DNA of 64,000 nucleotides from Lepus europaeus (GCF_033115175.1 NC_084850.1:102363439-102427438), one strand, 5' to 3'; positions 1-11,679 are shown, counted from the first letter of the stretch. A program made the numbers and translations. Notes: a model not told the origin generated them from the sequence alone.

Positions 1-158
1 TTATTGGAATAGAAAAGACATAAGGACTAACCAAATGAAAATTTTAGGACTGAAAGATAAAATTTTTTAAAAAACACGATGGACTCAATAGCAGAATAGA
101 GATGATAAAAGAAGTGAGTGAACTTGAAGACACAGAGAAAGGAATATGGGTCAAAAAA
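1..158 (+). mobile_element. HAL1/L1-type fossil, left piece
   Basis: Old LINE sequence resembling HAL1/L1M ORF1 (aattttaggactgaaagata, then cagaatagagatgataaaag). It is cut by the CSINE at 168 and resumes at 1577. Confidence 0.6.
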
Positions 159-167
159 TGTGTAGAA

Positions 168-310
168 GGGATGGCACTGTGGAGTAGTGGGTAAAGCAGC
201 CTCCTGCAATGCCAGCATCCCATATGGGCGCCAGTTCAAGTCCCAGCTGCTCCACTTCCTATCCAGCTCTCTGCCATGGCCTGGGAAAGCAGCAGAAGAT
301 GGCCCAAGTC
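168..310 (+). mobile_element. CSINE, 5' part (split by L1 insertion)
   Basis: Head through 'gcagaagatggcccaagtc'. The 3' part is at 1382-1567. The element's own target duplication tgtgtagaa is at 159-167 and 1568-1576. Confidence 0.9.
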
Positions 311-1364
311 AGAGCCACAGATCTTATTGGCTCTAAGCTGAAAAGCCCTTCACTCAGCCCAACTTCCAAAGTGACCACTGCAGCTGAGGGTATGGTCAAG
401 TAGGGTCAGCAACATTGCAGGCAGAACTGTAAATTTCTTGTTAGAGATGCCACCTGCCTTTACCTGGCCAGCTCTCCTCCCAGGCCAGCCAAGTAATGAA
501 AGTCAACAGAGTGCCTTCCCCTAGGAGGTTCACACTTCCCTTAGGATATACCCCATGTGAAGAGATAGATAGGTCTGGGCCTCTTAACTTACAGGGCCTA
601 AAGCTCAACAGATTATTATCAAGCCCCATCTGTCAGGTTCTATTTGCCTCTCAATCAGAAAACTTAATTGTAGCTTAGACAGCACCTTTCTTAGCTCCTC
701 TAATAATGACTCTGTCCTTTGTTCTAGACCCTGTCTAGCGCACTTGGGCCTCATTCCTTTGTCATCATAACCTCTACTCTATCACCAATGGCTCTACTCC
801 CAACCTGTGTGTACTGATGGTCCTCTTCCCCACTTAATGCTGTATAATTGTTCAAACCTGGTTAATTCCACTCTTAGGATCATTGGTTACTATCCTCACT
901 CTGTCTTTTATGACCTTGTCTAAATATGATCAGAGTCGGCAAACTTGGAAGGCTTCCATAGCCTTGGCAACTCATGACGACAGCCTAGGGTGGTTACTGG
1001 CGCCATAAACTAGAGTGTCAATTTGGTGGATCAACAACAGGAGTCACTATGCACTTGCTCCTCATGTGGGATCTCTGTCCTTAATGTGCTGTTCATTGTG
1101 ATTTAATGCTATAACTAGTACTCAAACAGTATGTTTCACTTTGTGTTTCTATGTGGGTGCAAACTGTTGAAATCTTTATACTAAATTGATCTTCTGTATA
1201 TAAAGAGAATTGCAAATGAATCTTGATGTGAATGGAAGGGGAGAGGGAGTGGGAGAGGGGAGGGTTGCGGGTGGGAGGGAAGTTATGGGAGGGGGAAGCC
1301 ATTGTAATCCATAAGCTGTACACTGGAAATGTATATTCATTAAATAAAAGTTAAAAAAAAAAGA
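311..1364 (+). mobile_element. Rabbit-type L1 3' end, 5'-truncated, inserted into a CSINE
   Basis: Long L1 3' UTR with a G-rich polypurine tract (1238-1300), ending attaaataaaagtt plus poly(A). A perfect 17-bp duplication agaagatggcccaagtc flanks it (294-310 and 1365-1381). Its last 450 bp resemble the element ending at 41879. It carries no coding capacity. Confidence 0.85.
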
Positions 1365-1381
1365 AGAAGATGGCCCAAGTC

Positions 1382-1567
1382 CTTGGGACCCTGTACCAGC
1401 GTGAGAGACCCGGAAGAAGCTTCTGGCTCCTGGCTTCAGATTGACACAGCTCCACTGTGGTCATCTTGGGAGTGAACCAGCAGATGGAAGACCTCTCTCT
1501 CTCTGCCTCCCCTTCTCTCACTGTGTAACTCTGACTTTCAAGTAAATAAATAAATCTTTAAAAAAAT
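1382..1567 (+). mobile_element. CSINE, 3' part of the element begun at 168
   Basis: Continues exactly where the first part stops and ends in taaataaataaatcttt. Confidence 0.9.
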
Positions 1568-1576
1568 TGTGTAGAA

Positions 1577-2118
1577 ACAATGGTGCCAAATTTCCCAAGT
1601 TAGGTGAAGAAATAAACCTACAGATTCAAGAAGTCAACAAATCCCAGACAAGATAAAGCCAAAGAAATCCACATCTAGAAACACCATAATCAAACTTCTG
1701 AAAAGTAAAGACAAAATAAAAAGTCTTGTAAGCAGTAAGAGAATGATCTTGTAGAGGAACGATTATTTCAATGCCTGGAGATTTCTCATCAGAAACCGTG
1801 ACAACTAGGGGGACACATTTTTAAAGTGCTGAAATGATGACAGAAAAGATCAACCCTAAATTCCATGTCCAGTGAAAATAGCCTTCAGAAATGGAGGTGA
1901 AAGACATTCTCATATGGAAGAAAATGAAGAGAATTTGTAACCCTGCTCTAAAAGAATTGCCGAGGTTAGTTCTTCAAATGAAAAGGGATACAGGAAGGAA
2001 ATTTGGAAGATCAGACATGGAAGAACAACAGTAATGGTAAATATCTTGGTATATATAATAGACTATTATCCATTTGTTTTAAAACATGCTTGATATTTAA
2101 AAGCAAAAAAATTAACAC
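1577..2118 (+). mobile_element. HAL1/L1-type fossil, right piece
   Basis: Continues the old LINE: the caccataatcaaacttctga and catgtccagtgaaaat stretches are typical of HAL1/L1M. No intact frame. Confidence 0.65.
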
Positions 2119-2122
2119 TGAT

Positions 2123-2421
2123 GGGGCCAGTGCTGTAGCGTAGTAGGTTAAGAGAGAGTGAGCGAGCGAGATCTCCTATCCACTGGTTTACTCGCCAGAT
2201 GGCTGCAATGCCCAGGGCTGGGCCAGGTCAAAGCCAGGAGCCTAGAGCTTCTTTTGGGTCTCCCATGTGGGCAGCGGGGTCTCAAATACTTGGGCCATCC
2301 TTTGCTTTTTCGCCAGGGAGCTGGATGGGAAGTGGAGCAACTGGGGACTTGAACCAGGACCCATATGGGATGCTGGCATCACAGGTGGCAGCTTAACCCA
2401 CTAAGCCACAGCGCCAGCCCC
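2123..2421 (-). mobile_element. CSINE, minus, abutting a 27-bp plus-strand CSINE head
   Basis: 2123-2149 is a plus-strand head (ggggccagtgctgtagcgta). From 2150 to 2421 an inverted copy runs from its purine-rich tail end to cagcgccagcccc. Confidence 0.8.
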
Positions 2422-2486
2422 AGAACTGACAGTTCTTTAGTGAAGAACTAAAAAAGGCTGGTACCATTGCTTACACACAACTGTCT

Positions 2487-2823
2487 TTTTTTTTTTTTTT
2501 TTTTTTGACAGGCAGAGTGGATAGTGTGAGAGAGAGACAGAGAGAAAGGTCTTCCTTTTTGCCGTTGGTTCACCCTCCAATGGCCGCTGCGGCAGGCACA
2601 TCTCGCTGATCCGAAGCCAGGAGCCAGGTGCTTCTCCTGGTCTCCCACGTGGGTGCTGGGCCCAAGGACTTGCGCCATCCTCCACTGCCTTCCCGGGCCA
2701 TAGCAGAGAGCTGGCCTGGAAGGGGGGCAACCGGGACAGAATCTGGCACCCCAACCGGGACTAGAACCCGGTGTGCCGGCGCCACAAGGCAGAGGATTAG
2801 CCTATTGAGCTGCGGCGCCGGCC
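2487..2823 (-). mobile_element. CSINE, minus, young subfamily
   Basis: T-run then gacaggcagagtgg, ending gctgcggcgccggcc. Target duplication acacaactg(t/c)ctt at 2475-2487 and 2825-2837. Confidence 0.92.
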
Positions 2824-2968
2824 AACACAACTGCCTTGAACTTAATGGAGCTTATATTCAGAGATAAAGTTTATATTTTAATTTTTTTATCTTTTAATTC
2901 TATTTTTCTTGTATATATGAGGGAACTTTGAACAGTTTGTGGGAAAATGGAATTAAATTATAAGCTTG

Positions 2969-3040
2969 GGGTGGGCTCTTGATGCAGTGGTTAAGTCACT
3001 GCTTGGAATACCTGTATCCCTTATCATAGTCCTGGAGTTA
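2969..3040 (+). mobile_element. Old CSINE, 5' part
   Basis: Diverged head (gatgcagtggttaagtcact). The 3' part is at 3768-3975. Confidence 0.75.
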
Positions 3041-3064
3041 ACATTTTTTTTTAAGATTTATTTA
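3041..3064 (-). mobile_element. CSINE, minus, tail piece
   Basis: T-run plus aagatttattta. The rest of the element is at 3396-3767, and a plus-strand SINE sits between them. Confidence 0.75.
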
Positions 3065-3395
3065 GGGGCCGGCGCTGTGGCGCAGCGGGTTAACGCCCTG
3101 CCCTGAAGCGCCAGCATCCCATATAGGTGCTGGTTCTAGTCCCGGCTGCTCCTCTTCTGATCCAGCATATCTGCTATGGCCTGGGAAAGCAGTAGAGGAT
3201 GGCCCAGGTCCTTGGGCCCTTGCACCCACATGGGAGACCTGGAGGAAGCTCCTGGCTCCTGGCTCCTGGCTTCGGATCGGTGCAGCTCCGGCCGTTGTGG
3301 CCAATTGGGGAGTGAACCATTGGATGGAAGACCTCTCTCTCTCTGCCTCTCCTCTGTGTGTAATTCTGACTTTCAAATAAATAAATGAATCTTAA
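3065..3395 (+). mobile_element. CSINE, plus, innermost of a nest
   Basis: Full-length, ggggccggcgctgtggcgca to aaataaatgaatcttaaaa; flanked by agatttattta on both sides. Confidence 0.92.
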
Positions 3396-3476
3396 AATAG
3401 ATTTATTTATTTGAAAAGTGGGGTTACAGAAAGAGAAGGAGAGAGAAGAGAGAGGGGGAGAGAGAGAGAGACAGAG

Positions 3477-3511
<35 letters not shown>

Positions 3512-3767
3512 TCTTCTATCTGCTGGTTCACTCCCCAAATGACCAAAACGGGTAGGGCTGGGCGAGGCCAAAACCAGGAGCCTAGAACTCTGTGCTGTCT
3601 CCTACATGAGTGGCAGGCCCAAGTGCTTGGGCATTCTCTTCTACCTCCCAGGCACATTAGCAGGGAGCTGGATCAGAGATGGAACAGTCAGGACTTGAAC
3701 CAGCGCCCACATGGCATGCTGGTGTCGCAGGTGGTAGCTCCACTTGCTGTGCCATGATGCCAGCCTC
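3396..3767 (-). mobile_element. CSINE, minus, main piece with (AG)n
   Basis: Tail-side (AG)n microsatellite at 3455-3512, then the reversed body to tgccatgatgccagcct. Flanking gagttaa duplication at 3036 and 3768. Confidence 0.88.
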
Positions 3768-3975
3768 TGAGTTAAAATCTTGGCTCTGCTTCTGATTCTA
3801 GATTCCTGCTAATGCTCACTCTGGGTGGCAGCTCGAGTATTTGGGTGCCTGTCACTTATATGGGAGACCCAGATTCGGCTCTTGGTTTTAGCCTGGCCCA
3901 GGCCCAGCTGTTGCAGGCATTTAAGGGAGCAAAACAGTAGATGGAAGATCTCTATCTCTCAAATTTAAAAAAAAA
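3768..3975 (+). mobile_element. Old CSINE, 3' part
   Basis: Resumes the element begun at 2969 (ttggctctgcttctgattct) and ends after ctctcaaattt. Confidence 0.75.
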
Positions 3976-4130
3976 TCAATACAATTTTTTAAAAATATAG
4001 AACTTTGTTTTGGGTCAAGACATTTGAAATCCATGCACATGAGGAGTTTTAAAAAACTTAATGTAAATGCATTTTATGAAAAACTATGCATGATTTCAAA
4101 ACTTTTTTGGACCAAAATAAACTTCTCTTT

Positions 4131-4440
4131 TTAAAAAGATTTATTTTCTTTATTTGAAAGGCAGGGTTATATATGCAGAGACAGAGAGAGAGAAAGAGAT
4201 CTTCCATCTATGGTTCATTCCCCAGATGGCTGCAATGGCTGGGCCAGGTTGGGCCGAAGCTAGGAGCCTGGAACTCTATCCAAGTCTCCCAGGTGGGCAC
4301 AGAGGCCAAAGGACTTGGGCCATCCTCCACTGCTTCCACAGGTGCATTAGCAGGGAGCTGGATGGGACCTGGAGCAGCCAGGACTCGAACTGGTGTCCAT
4401 ATGGGATGCCTGCTTAACCCACTATGCCACATGCTGGCCC
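4131..4440 (-). mobile_element. CSINE, minus, inside MITE
   Basis: aaagatttattttctttattt tail side to ccacatgctggccccc. Interrupts the MITE right arm. Confidence 0.88.
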
Positions 4441-4660
4441 CCAAAATCAACTTTTAATTCCATTTTCCATAAAATTTTTGAAGTGCTGTCATACAAAAAA
4501 ATAACTCAATTAAAAAGAAGGCCAGAAAGTGGAAATACAAGAATATGCCCAGGAAAAAAAAAAGAAAAACAAATAATAAAATGACATACCTAAGTCCAAA
4601 CATATTGGTATTTTTATCAAGTATAAATAGTCTAAACTCAGCAATTAAAATACAGGGCTT

Positions 4661-4968
4661 ATGGGGTGGGTGTTTGACCTAGTGGTTAAGACGTCTCTTA
4701 GGGTGCCCACATCCCATAGTAGGGTGCCTGGGTTCAAGTCCTGGTTCCACTCCTGATTTCAGTTTACTGCTAATGAGTACCTTGGAAGGCAACAGGTATA
4801 CCTCAAATAGCTTGGCCCCTGCCACCCATGTGGGACACCTGTATTGAGTTCCAGGCTTCTGATTCCAGCCTGGCCCAGCCCCAGCTGGTGTAGGCATTTG
4901 GGGAATGAACCAGTATATAGGAGCTCTCTGTCCATCTGTTTCTCTGCACCTCAAATAAATAAATAAAA
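4661..4968 (+). mobile_element. Old CSINE, plus
   Basis: ggtgggtgtttgacctagtggttaag-type head, tail caaataaataaataaaaac. Diverged old subfamily. Confidence 0.85.
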
Positions 4969-5126
4969 ACAATGACAGAATATAACAATTATCAGAACAA
5001 TTTAAAAAGACCCAATTATGTGATATTTACAAGAAACTCACTTCAAATATGATGCAGGTAGTTTAAAAGTAAGAGGATGGTGGCTAGTATTTATCCTAGT
5101 GGTTAAGGTGCTAATTAAGATGCTTT

Positions 5127-5461
5127 GCAGGCGCCGTGGCTCAACAGGCTAATCCTCCACCTAGCGGCGCCAGCACACTGGGTTCTAGTCCCAGTCGGGG
5201 TGCTGGATTCTGTCCTGGTTGCCCCTCTTCCAGGCCAGCTCTCTGCTATGGCCCGGGAAGGCAGTGGAGGATGGCCCAAGTGCTTGGGCCCTGCACCCCA
5301 TGGGAGACCAGGATAAGCACCTGGCTCCTGCCTTCAGATCAGCGCGGTACGCCGGCCATGGCGGCCATTGGAGGGTGAACCAATGGCAAAGGAAGACCTT
5401 TCTCTCTGTCTCTCTCTCTCTTTCTCACTGTCCACTCTGCCTGTCCAAAAAAAAAAAAAAA
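5127..5461 (+). mobile_element. CSINE, plus, young subfamily
   Basis: gcaggcgccgtggctcaaca to ccactctgcctgtcc plus poly(A). Confidence 0.92.
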
Positions 5462-5479
5462 GGATGCCTGCATCCCTGG

Positions 5480-5815
5480 GGAACTGGCGCTGTGTCGCAG
5501 CAGGTTAAGCCTTTGCCTGCGACACTGGCATTCCATATGGGTGTTGGTTCAAGGCCCAGCTGCTCCACTTCCCACCCAGCTCCCTGCTAATGCTCCTGGG
5601 AAAGCAATGGAAGGTGGCCCAAGTGCCTGGTCCCCTGCACCCATGTGGGAGACCCAGAAGAAGCTCTAGGCTCCTGGCTTCAGCCTGGCCCAGCCCTGGC
5701 TGTTGTGGCCATTTGGGGAATGAACCAGCAGATAGAAGACCTCTTTCTCTATTTCTTCCTCTCTCTGTAACTCTGCCTTTCAGATAAATTTTAAAAATAG
5801 TTAAAAAAAATCAAA
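5480..5815 (+). mobile_element. CSINE, plus
   Basis: gaactggcgctgtgtcgcag to cagataaattttaaaaatag. Confidence 0.9.
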
Positions 5816-6672
5816 AGATGCCTATATCCCATATTGGAGTGCCTGAGTTCAAGTCCTGGCTCTGTTCCCAATTCCAGCTTCCTGCTAACGCACACCCTGC
5901 AAAGCAGTGGTGATGGCTCAAGTTACTGGGTCCCTGGGACCTGGATTGAGTTCCCAGCTTCTGGCTTTAGCCCTCTGACCAGCCTTGCCATTGACAGCAT
6001 TTGAGGGAGTGAACCAGCAGATAGGAGTGAGCACTCTAGTTCTCTCTCAAATAAATAAAAGTAAAAAAATAAGAGGGTGGAAAAATATACACCTAAGAGA
6101 TATAAACATGAACCAAAATAAAATCAGAAAAATTACACTTTAGAAAAAAGAAAATTACCAGGGATGAAGAAAGACATTAATATTGAAAAAAAAAGGGTCA
6201 ATTCACCAAGAAGACATAGAATTCTAGAAGGGTATGCACCTACTGAATTTTAAGATATACAAACTCCAAGCTGTCAATATTGAAAGAAAAATTAATAATT
6301 ACTCCTTACTAAGTAATGGATACAACTAGTAGACAGAAGCTTAGGAAGGCTATAGAACTGAACAATACCATCAACCAACTGAATCTAACTGACATTTATA
6401 GAACATTCTACACAACCACACAATGGATATTTTTCTTAAATGTCCATAGAACACTATCAAGATATACTGTAATCTGGGTGTTAAATAAAATCTTAATGAA
6501 ATTCAAAGAATTAAAATCATAGAAAATATGTTCTATGACCATAAAGGAGTTAAACCTGAAATAAAAACCAAAAAGGTAACAGAAAAGTCTCTGATCATTC
6601 AGAAAATAGACAACACATTTCTAAATAATCCCTGGGTCAAAGGAAAAGTCTCCAGAGAAATTCAAAAATATA

Positions 6673-7007
6673 TATTTTTTTTGACAGGCAGAGTGGACAG
6701 CAGAGGGAGACAGAGAGAAAGGTCTTCCTTTTGCCGTTGGTTCACCCTCCAATGGCCGCCGCGGTAGGCGCGCTGCAGCCGGCGCACCGCGCTGTTCCGA
6801 AGCCAGGAGCCAGGTGCTTCTCCTGGTCTCCCATGCGGGTGCAGGGCCCAAGCACTTGGGCCATCCTCCACTGCACTCCCTGGCCACAGCAGAGAGCTGG
6901 CCTGGAAGAGGGGCAACCGGGACAGGATCGGTGCCCCGACCGGGACTAGAACCTGGTGTGCCGGCGCCGCAAGGCGGAGGATTAGCCCACTGAGCCGCGG
7001 CGCCGGC
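6673..7007 (-). mobile_element. CSINE, minus, young subfamily
   Basis: tttttttgacaggcagagtg to cgcggcgccggcc. Duplication ttcaaaaatat at about 6660 and 7009. Splits L1 ORF2. Confidence 0.93.
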
Positions 7008-8974
7008 CTTCAAAAATATTTTTAACGTAACAAAAAATGAAAATACAATATATCAAATTTTGTGGGCTGCAGAAAAAGCAGTGCTGAGAGGAAAATTTAT
7101 AGCATTAAATGCAATTTTAGAAAAAAAAGAAATTTCTCAAGTCCACAATCTATGATTCCAACTGAAGAAGCTAGAAAAAGAGCAAAAATTAATCCAAACA
7201 TAGCAGAAGAAAGGAAATAACAGGCAATAGGATAAATCAGTGAAACTGGCAATCAAAAAGGGCAAAATCCATCAAATTAAAAGATGTTTCTTTGGAAAGA
7301 TCAATACAACTGAAAAACTTCTAGCAAGACTGACAAAGAAAAAGGCAAAGGCACAAATAACCAATATCAGGGGGAAAAGGATGGATATCATTACAAATCT
7401 CACAAACATTATTAAAAGGATATTAAGGAAACTTAATAAACCATGCACAATAATTAGACAACTTGATGTACAGGATAAATTTTTCACAAACTACCACACC
7501 TCTCCAAGATTAAATTAATAACCGGAGTGACTCTATAATTATTAAAGAAGTTAAGAACTTTCTAGAAAAGAAATCTCCAGGTCCAAATGATTTCACTGGT
7601 GAATTTTGCCAAATATTTAAAGAATAAATAACAATAACTATATGCTATCTTTTCTAGAGAATAGGAAGGAATACTTCCCAACTCATTTCATAAAGCCAGT
7701 ATTACTCTGATATCGACACCAGAGAGAGACAGGAGAAATCAAGAAAACTAGAGAGCAATATCTCTCATGCACATAGATACCAAAATCCTTAACAAAACAA
7801 GACTATCAAACCTAACAGCATATAAAAATAATACCGTACCATGACCAAAGTGGGATCATCCCAAGAATCTATCATATTAAAAGTCTAAAGAAGAAAACCA
7901 CATGATGACATTAATAAATGCAGGTGATGACATACATTCTTGATTTAAAAAACAAACAATCCTCTCAGCAAGCCAGACTATAAGGGAACTTCCTTAACCT
8001 GAGAGACAGCATCCACAAAAATACATACGGCTAATATCATATTTCATGATAAAAGGATGCCTGCTTTCCTATTAAGATTAGAAACAAGATGGATATTCAC
8101 TCTTCCTATTCCTGTTCAACATAATACTGGCATTCTTAGTGCAATAAGGCAAGCAAAAGAAATAAAAAAATACATATTGGAATGGAAGAAATAAAACTGT
8201 CTCTATTCACAGAAGACATGATTATACTTGTAGATCCAAAGGATCTCTGAGACATATTACTAGAGCTAATAAGTGAGTTTAGCAAAAGCATCACGTACAA
8301 GGGCAACCTATAAATACCATTCAGACTTCTATAAAAAAAGCAATGATCAATTGAAAATAAAAAATATTTACAACAGCTCTAAAGATGAAACACTTGTATA
8401 TAAATCTAGCAAAACATGTATAAGATCTATATGCTGAAACCTTCAAAATGCTGATGAAAGAAATTAAAGCCATAAAAAATTGCAGAGACATACTGTGTTC
8501 ATAGATTAGAAGACTTAAAATAGTAAATATGCCAATTCAATCCAAATTTTCTATAGTTTTAAAGCAATTCCAACTGAAATTGTCCTAGAATTTTTTTTAT
8601 AGATATAGTCATGCTGATTCTAAAATGTATATGAGGGTCAAAGGAACTAAAATGGCAGAAACAATTTTGGAAAAGAACAAGGTGGGAGAAATCATACTAT
8701 CCAATTGTAAGGATAATTTTTAGTGACAGAAAGAAATGCAATGGTTGTTACCTGAGAACAGGGGCAGGCATGCAGAAGGACTCAAAAAAGTTTTAGGCTA
8801 GTGGAGAGATGCATTATTTTGTTTGTGGTCTTGGTTTCATGAATATAAATATATATTATAGGTGATACATTTGTCAAATTGTATACTTTAAATATGTACT
8901 GGCTAATTCTAACTCAACAAAGCTACTTAAAAAAAAAAAAAAAAGCTTTCCAAAGTGATGCATTACTTTGGTAT

Positions 8975-8989
8975 CCAGTAGGTGGCAGT
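8975..8989 (+). promoter_or_regulatory. CTCF-type motif downstream of RGN
   Basis: CCAGTAGGTGGCAGT matches every position of the degenerate CTCF core CCASYAGRKGGCRSY. It sits in non-repetitive sequence between the poly(A) tail of an old L1 and the RGN 3' end. Occupancy is inferred, not shown. Confidence 0.6.
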
Positions 8990-9149
8990 CGGAACCATGG
9001 ATTTGATCAGAGTGTTTGAAACAGTCTTCCCCTCCGGCAGTCTTTTAGTTTGTGAAATCACACACAGAAAGAGGAATAACAAGATGGGTTAGCATTGTGG
9101 TATATTTTATAAGATTACAATGAAAATTAAAAGGAACATAATTGTACCG

Positions 9150-9492
9150 CCGTTACCAGGTTTCTATTTATTCGTTTTTTTTTTTCTTGAAGCTTTAGGA
9201 ATGTTGAATATGGATTGCAGAAGAAAGAACAGATATCATCCCATTCCTCACTCCCTCTCGATCCCAACCAATTTTCAGAGAATCAAGAGGCTTGCAGTTC
9301 TATAGCACATTTTACAAAAGGTCTTACAGTGTATTATCAAGGGGTATGTTATCATTCTTTGTTAAAAATTAAATGGAACTGCAACCTGGTTAACAAAATC
9401 ATTGATTCCTTTTTCTGACTGATTGAAATTTTGGCCCCAGAATTCCTTTGTTGTTTCCAAAGCTTTCTCTGGCAGGAAAGAACACCTATTAT
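9150..9492 (-). other. RGN: RGN 3' UTR with candidate polyadenylation signal at 9167-9172
   Basis: Downstream of the RGN stop on the minus strand the first canonical AATAAA (tttatt on plus) is at 9167-9172, implying cleavage near 9150 and a 3' UTR of roughly 340 nt. No repeat is seen in between. RNA 3' ends would settle the site. Confidence 0.55.
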
Positions 9493-9543
9493 TCAGCCCG
9501 CATAGGCGTAGGGAGGAATTCCTTTGACCCCCAGGCCAGTTAT
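9493..9543 (-). CDS. RGN: RGN last coding exon (residues 284-299 and stop)
   Basis: A 51-nt coding segment, too short to stand out as an open frame. It sits behind a polypyrimidine-rich acceptor (tttctttttcaacag) and reads ITGLGVKGIPPYAYAG followed by TGA at 9495-9493. It joins in phase 0 to the preceding exon 1.4 kb upstream and completes the 299-residue protein. Human regucalcin, as I recall it, ends GIAPYSYAG, so A-to-P and S-to-A changes are likely here. Confidence 0.95.
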   Translation of the reverse strand: MTGLGVKGIPPYAYAG

Positions 9544-9844
9544 CTGTTGAAAAAGAAAACAGAGAAACTCTGACAACAGGTAATTCGCAGGTGTTCTTCA
9601 AAAGCATTTTTATGTTTAATAATAATAATGTGCTTAGCCACTTATTATTCTTGTTTTAGTTCCTATCATAAAGAGGAATATATGTGAAATTTACCTGCAA
9701 TCCAATTATTCACATATATTATAATCCAACTAGCATCCATTTACAACTAATTTGGATTTTAAACTGAATTTTATTTTTATCATCTCTCCACTTGTTACAA
9801 AAGGGGTTTCTCCATTTCTTTTCAGCTCAAAAGGTCTATGATCT

Positions 9845-10190
9845 GGGCCGGCGCCGCAGCTCAACAGGCTAATCCTCCACCTAGCGGCACCGGCACACCA
9901 GGTTCTAGTCCCGGTCGGGGCGCCGGATTCTGTCCCGGTTGCCCCTCTTCCAGGCCAGCTCTCTGCTGTGCCAGGGAGTGCAGTGGAGGATGGCCCAGGT
10001 GCTTGGGCCCTGCACCCGCATGGGAGACCAGGAGAAGCACCTGGCTCCTGCCTTCGGATCATCGCAGTGCGCCGGCCACGGCGGCCATTGGAGGGTGAAC
10101 CAACGGCAAAGGAAGACCTTTCTCTCTGTCTCTCTCTCTCTCACTGTCCACTCTGCCTGTCAAAAATAAAATTAAAAAAAAGAAACCCTA
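9845..10190 (+). mobile_element. CSINE, plus, young subfamily, in RGN last intron
   Basis: gggccggcgccgcagctcaa to ctctgcctgtcaaaaataaa. Duplication aaaggtctatgatct on both sides (about 9829 and 10197). Confidence 0.94.
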
Positions 10191-10308
10191 AAAAAAAAGG
10201 TCTATGATCTTTATGTATGTGTTGTGTTGCAAAAAAAAAAAAAAACAAAAAAAACTTGAAAATATTTTTATGATATCAAAATAACCAAGTGATCTTATAA
10301 ACAGTTTC

Positions 10309-10640
10309 AGGGTCGATGCCATGCCATGGTGCAGCTCATATGGCATCCCATATGAGCACTGGTTGGAATCCCAGGTGCTCCACTTCTGATCCAGCTCCCC
10401 ACTAATGCACCTGGAAAAAGCAGTGTGAGATGGCCCAAGACTTGGGCCCCTGCCACCCATGTGGGAAACCTCGATGGAGTTCCTGGTTCCTGCCTTTGGC
10501 TTGGCCCAGCCCTGGCCGTTGCAGCCATTTGGGGAGTGAACCAGCAGATGAAAGATTCTCTCTCTCTCTCTCTCTCTGTGTATGTGTGTGTGTGTGTCTT
10601 TCCCTCTCTTTCTGAAACTCTGCCTTTCAAATACATAAAT
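10309..10640 (+). mobile_element. CSINE, plus, with (TC)/(TG) tract
   Basis: gggtcgatgccatgccatgg to tgcctttcaaatacataaat; (CT)n(TG)n at 10558-10596. Confidence 0.88.
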
Positions 10641-10879
10641 TCTTTTGTAAAATTTTCAAATACTGGTCTTCTAAGCTCATTCTAGTAGTTTGAAGAATTT
10701 CAACAAATATTACTAAAGAAAACATTTGTAAGTACTGTACAAAGTAGGCTAACACATCATCTTCAATTTCAGATAACTTGCAGTTTAGAAAATCTAAAAT
10801 GCTTTTAAGCCTAGCATGATGAGCTTAACATGCTAAACAGAGTTGTGTTTGGGAAGTATACAACAGCATCAAGTGTTCA

Positions 10880-11125
<246 letters not shown>

Positions 11126-11393
11126 CTAGCAATTTCCCACCTGTGCAATGTTTCTGGGCCCTTTGTGGAGGAATGTGGAAGTTTCTAGAAAACTGTAGCA
11201 GTCACCATTCATTCATGCATTTAATTTATTTTGAGCAAAAATACAAGAAAAGATGTTCTGGCTATAAATTGTGGTCTATATCTTTGGCTTTAATTTCAAT
11301 TGGGACCATTAAGTAAATCTCCAACTTTATTAGTAATGATGTTTCTCCAGTCCCTAGTGTGTGGTGTTTTCTAGAGTTGACAGGGATTTCTCA

Positions 11394-11603
<210 letters not shown>

Positions 11604-11679
11604 TCACTGAGAATCAAATAATGAACTCTCAGAAATTCGTGACAAATGTGTATTGCTAGAAAAATGCAGGGATTTCAAG

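Larger units (their letters stand above)
2915..4492 (+). mobile_element. Palindromic mariner-like MITE split into three pieces by SINEs
   Basis: Pieces 2915-2967, about 3985-4130 and 4441-4492 assemble into one element of about 250 bp. The ends are inverted (tatgagggaactttgaac; ttttgaagtgctgtc) and the inner halves are complementary (tttgaaatccatgca / tgcatgatttcaaa). See copies near 24440, 33430, 34550 and 59020. Confidence 0.7.
5082..6075 (+). mobile_element. Old CSINE carrying two nested SINEs
   Basis: Pieces 5082-5126, 5462-5479 and 5816-6075. Duplications aagatgctt/aggatgcct and gatgcctgcatccc/gatgcctatatccc mark the two insertions. Confidence 0.82.
4493..8945 (+). mobile_element. Old L1 ORF2 and 3' UTR, interrupted by SINEs
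   Basis: Segments 4493-4660, 4969-5081, 6076-6672 and 7008-8945 follow mammalian L1M ORF2 order. The endonuclease part includes caagaaactcacttcaaata and a translated piece LNNTINQLNLTDIYRTFY (about 6355-6408). Reverse-transcriptase and C-terminal remnants follow, then an L1M-type 3' UTR ending in a poly(A) at 8931-8944. Many stops; not functional. Confidence 0.85.

Noticed and set aside
2375-2395. CTCF-like aggtggcagct strings in CSINEs
   Set aside because: The GGTGGCAG part matches, but the conserved CCASY half does not, unlike the motifs at 8975 and 14586.
3065-3395. tRNA-like A and B boxes (tggcgcagcgggtta, ggttctagtcc) repeated across the window
   Set aside because: They belong to the tRNA-derived heads of CSINEs, with a long unrelated body and an AAATA tail, not to tRNA genes.
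6316-7518. L1 ORF2-like frames as an active reverse transcriptase
   Set aside because: Multiple stops and frameshifts and a SINE insertion; a fossil only.
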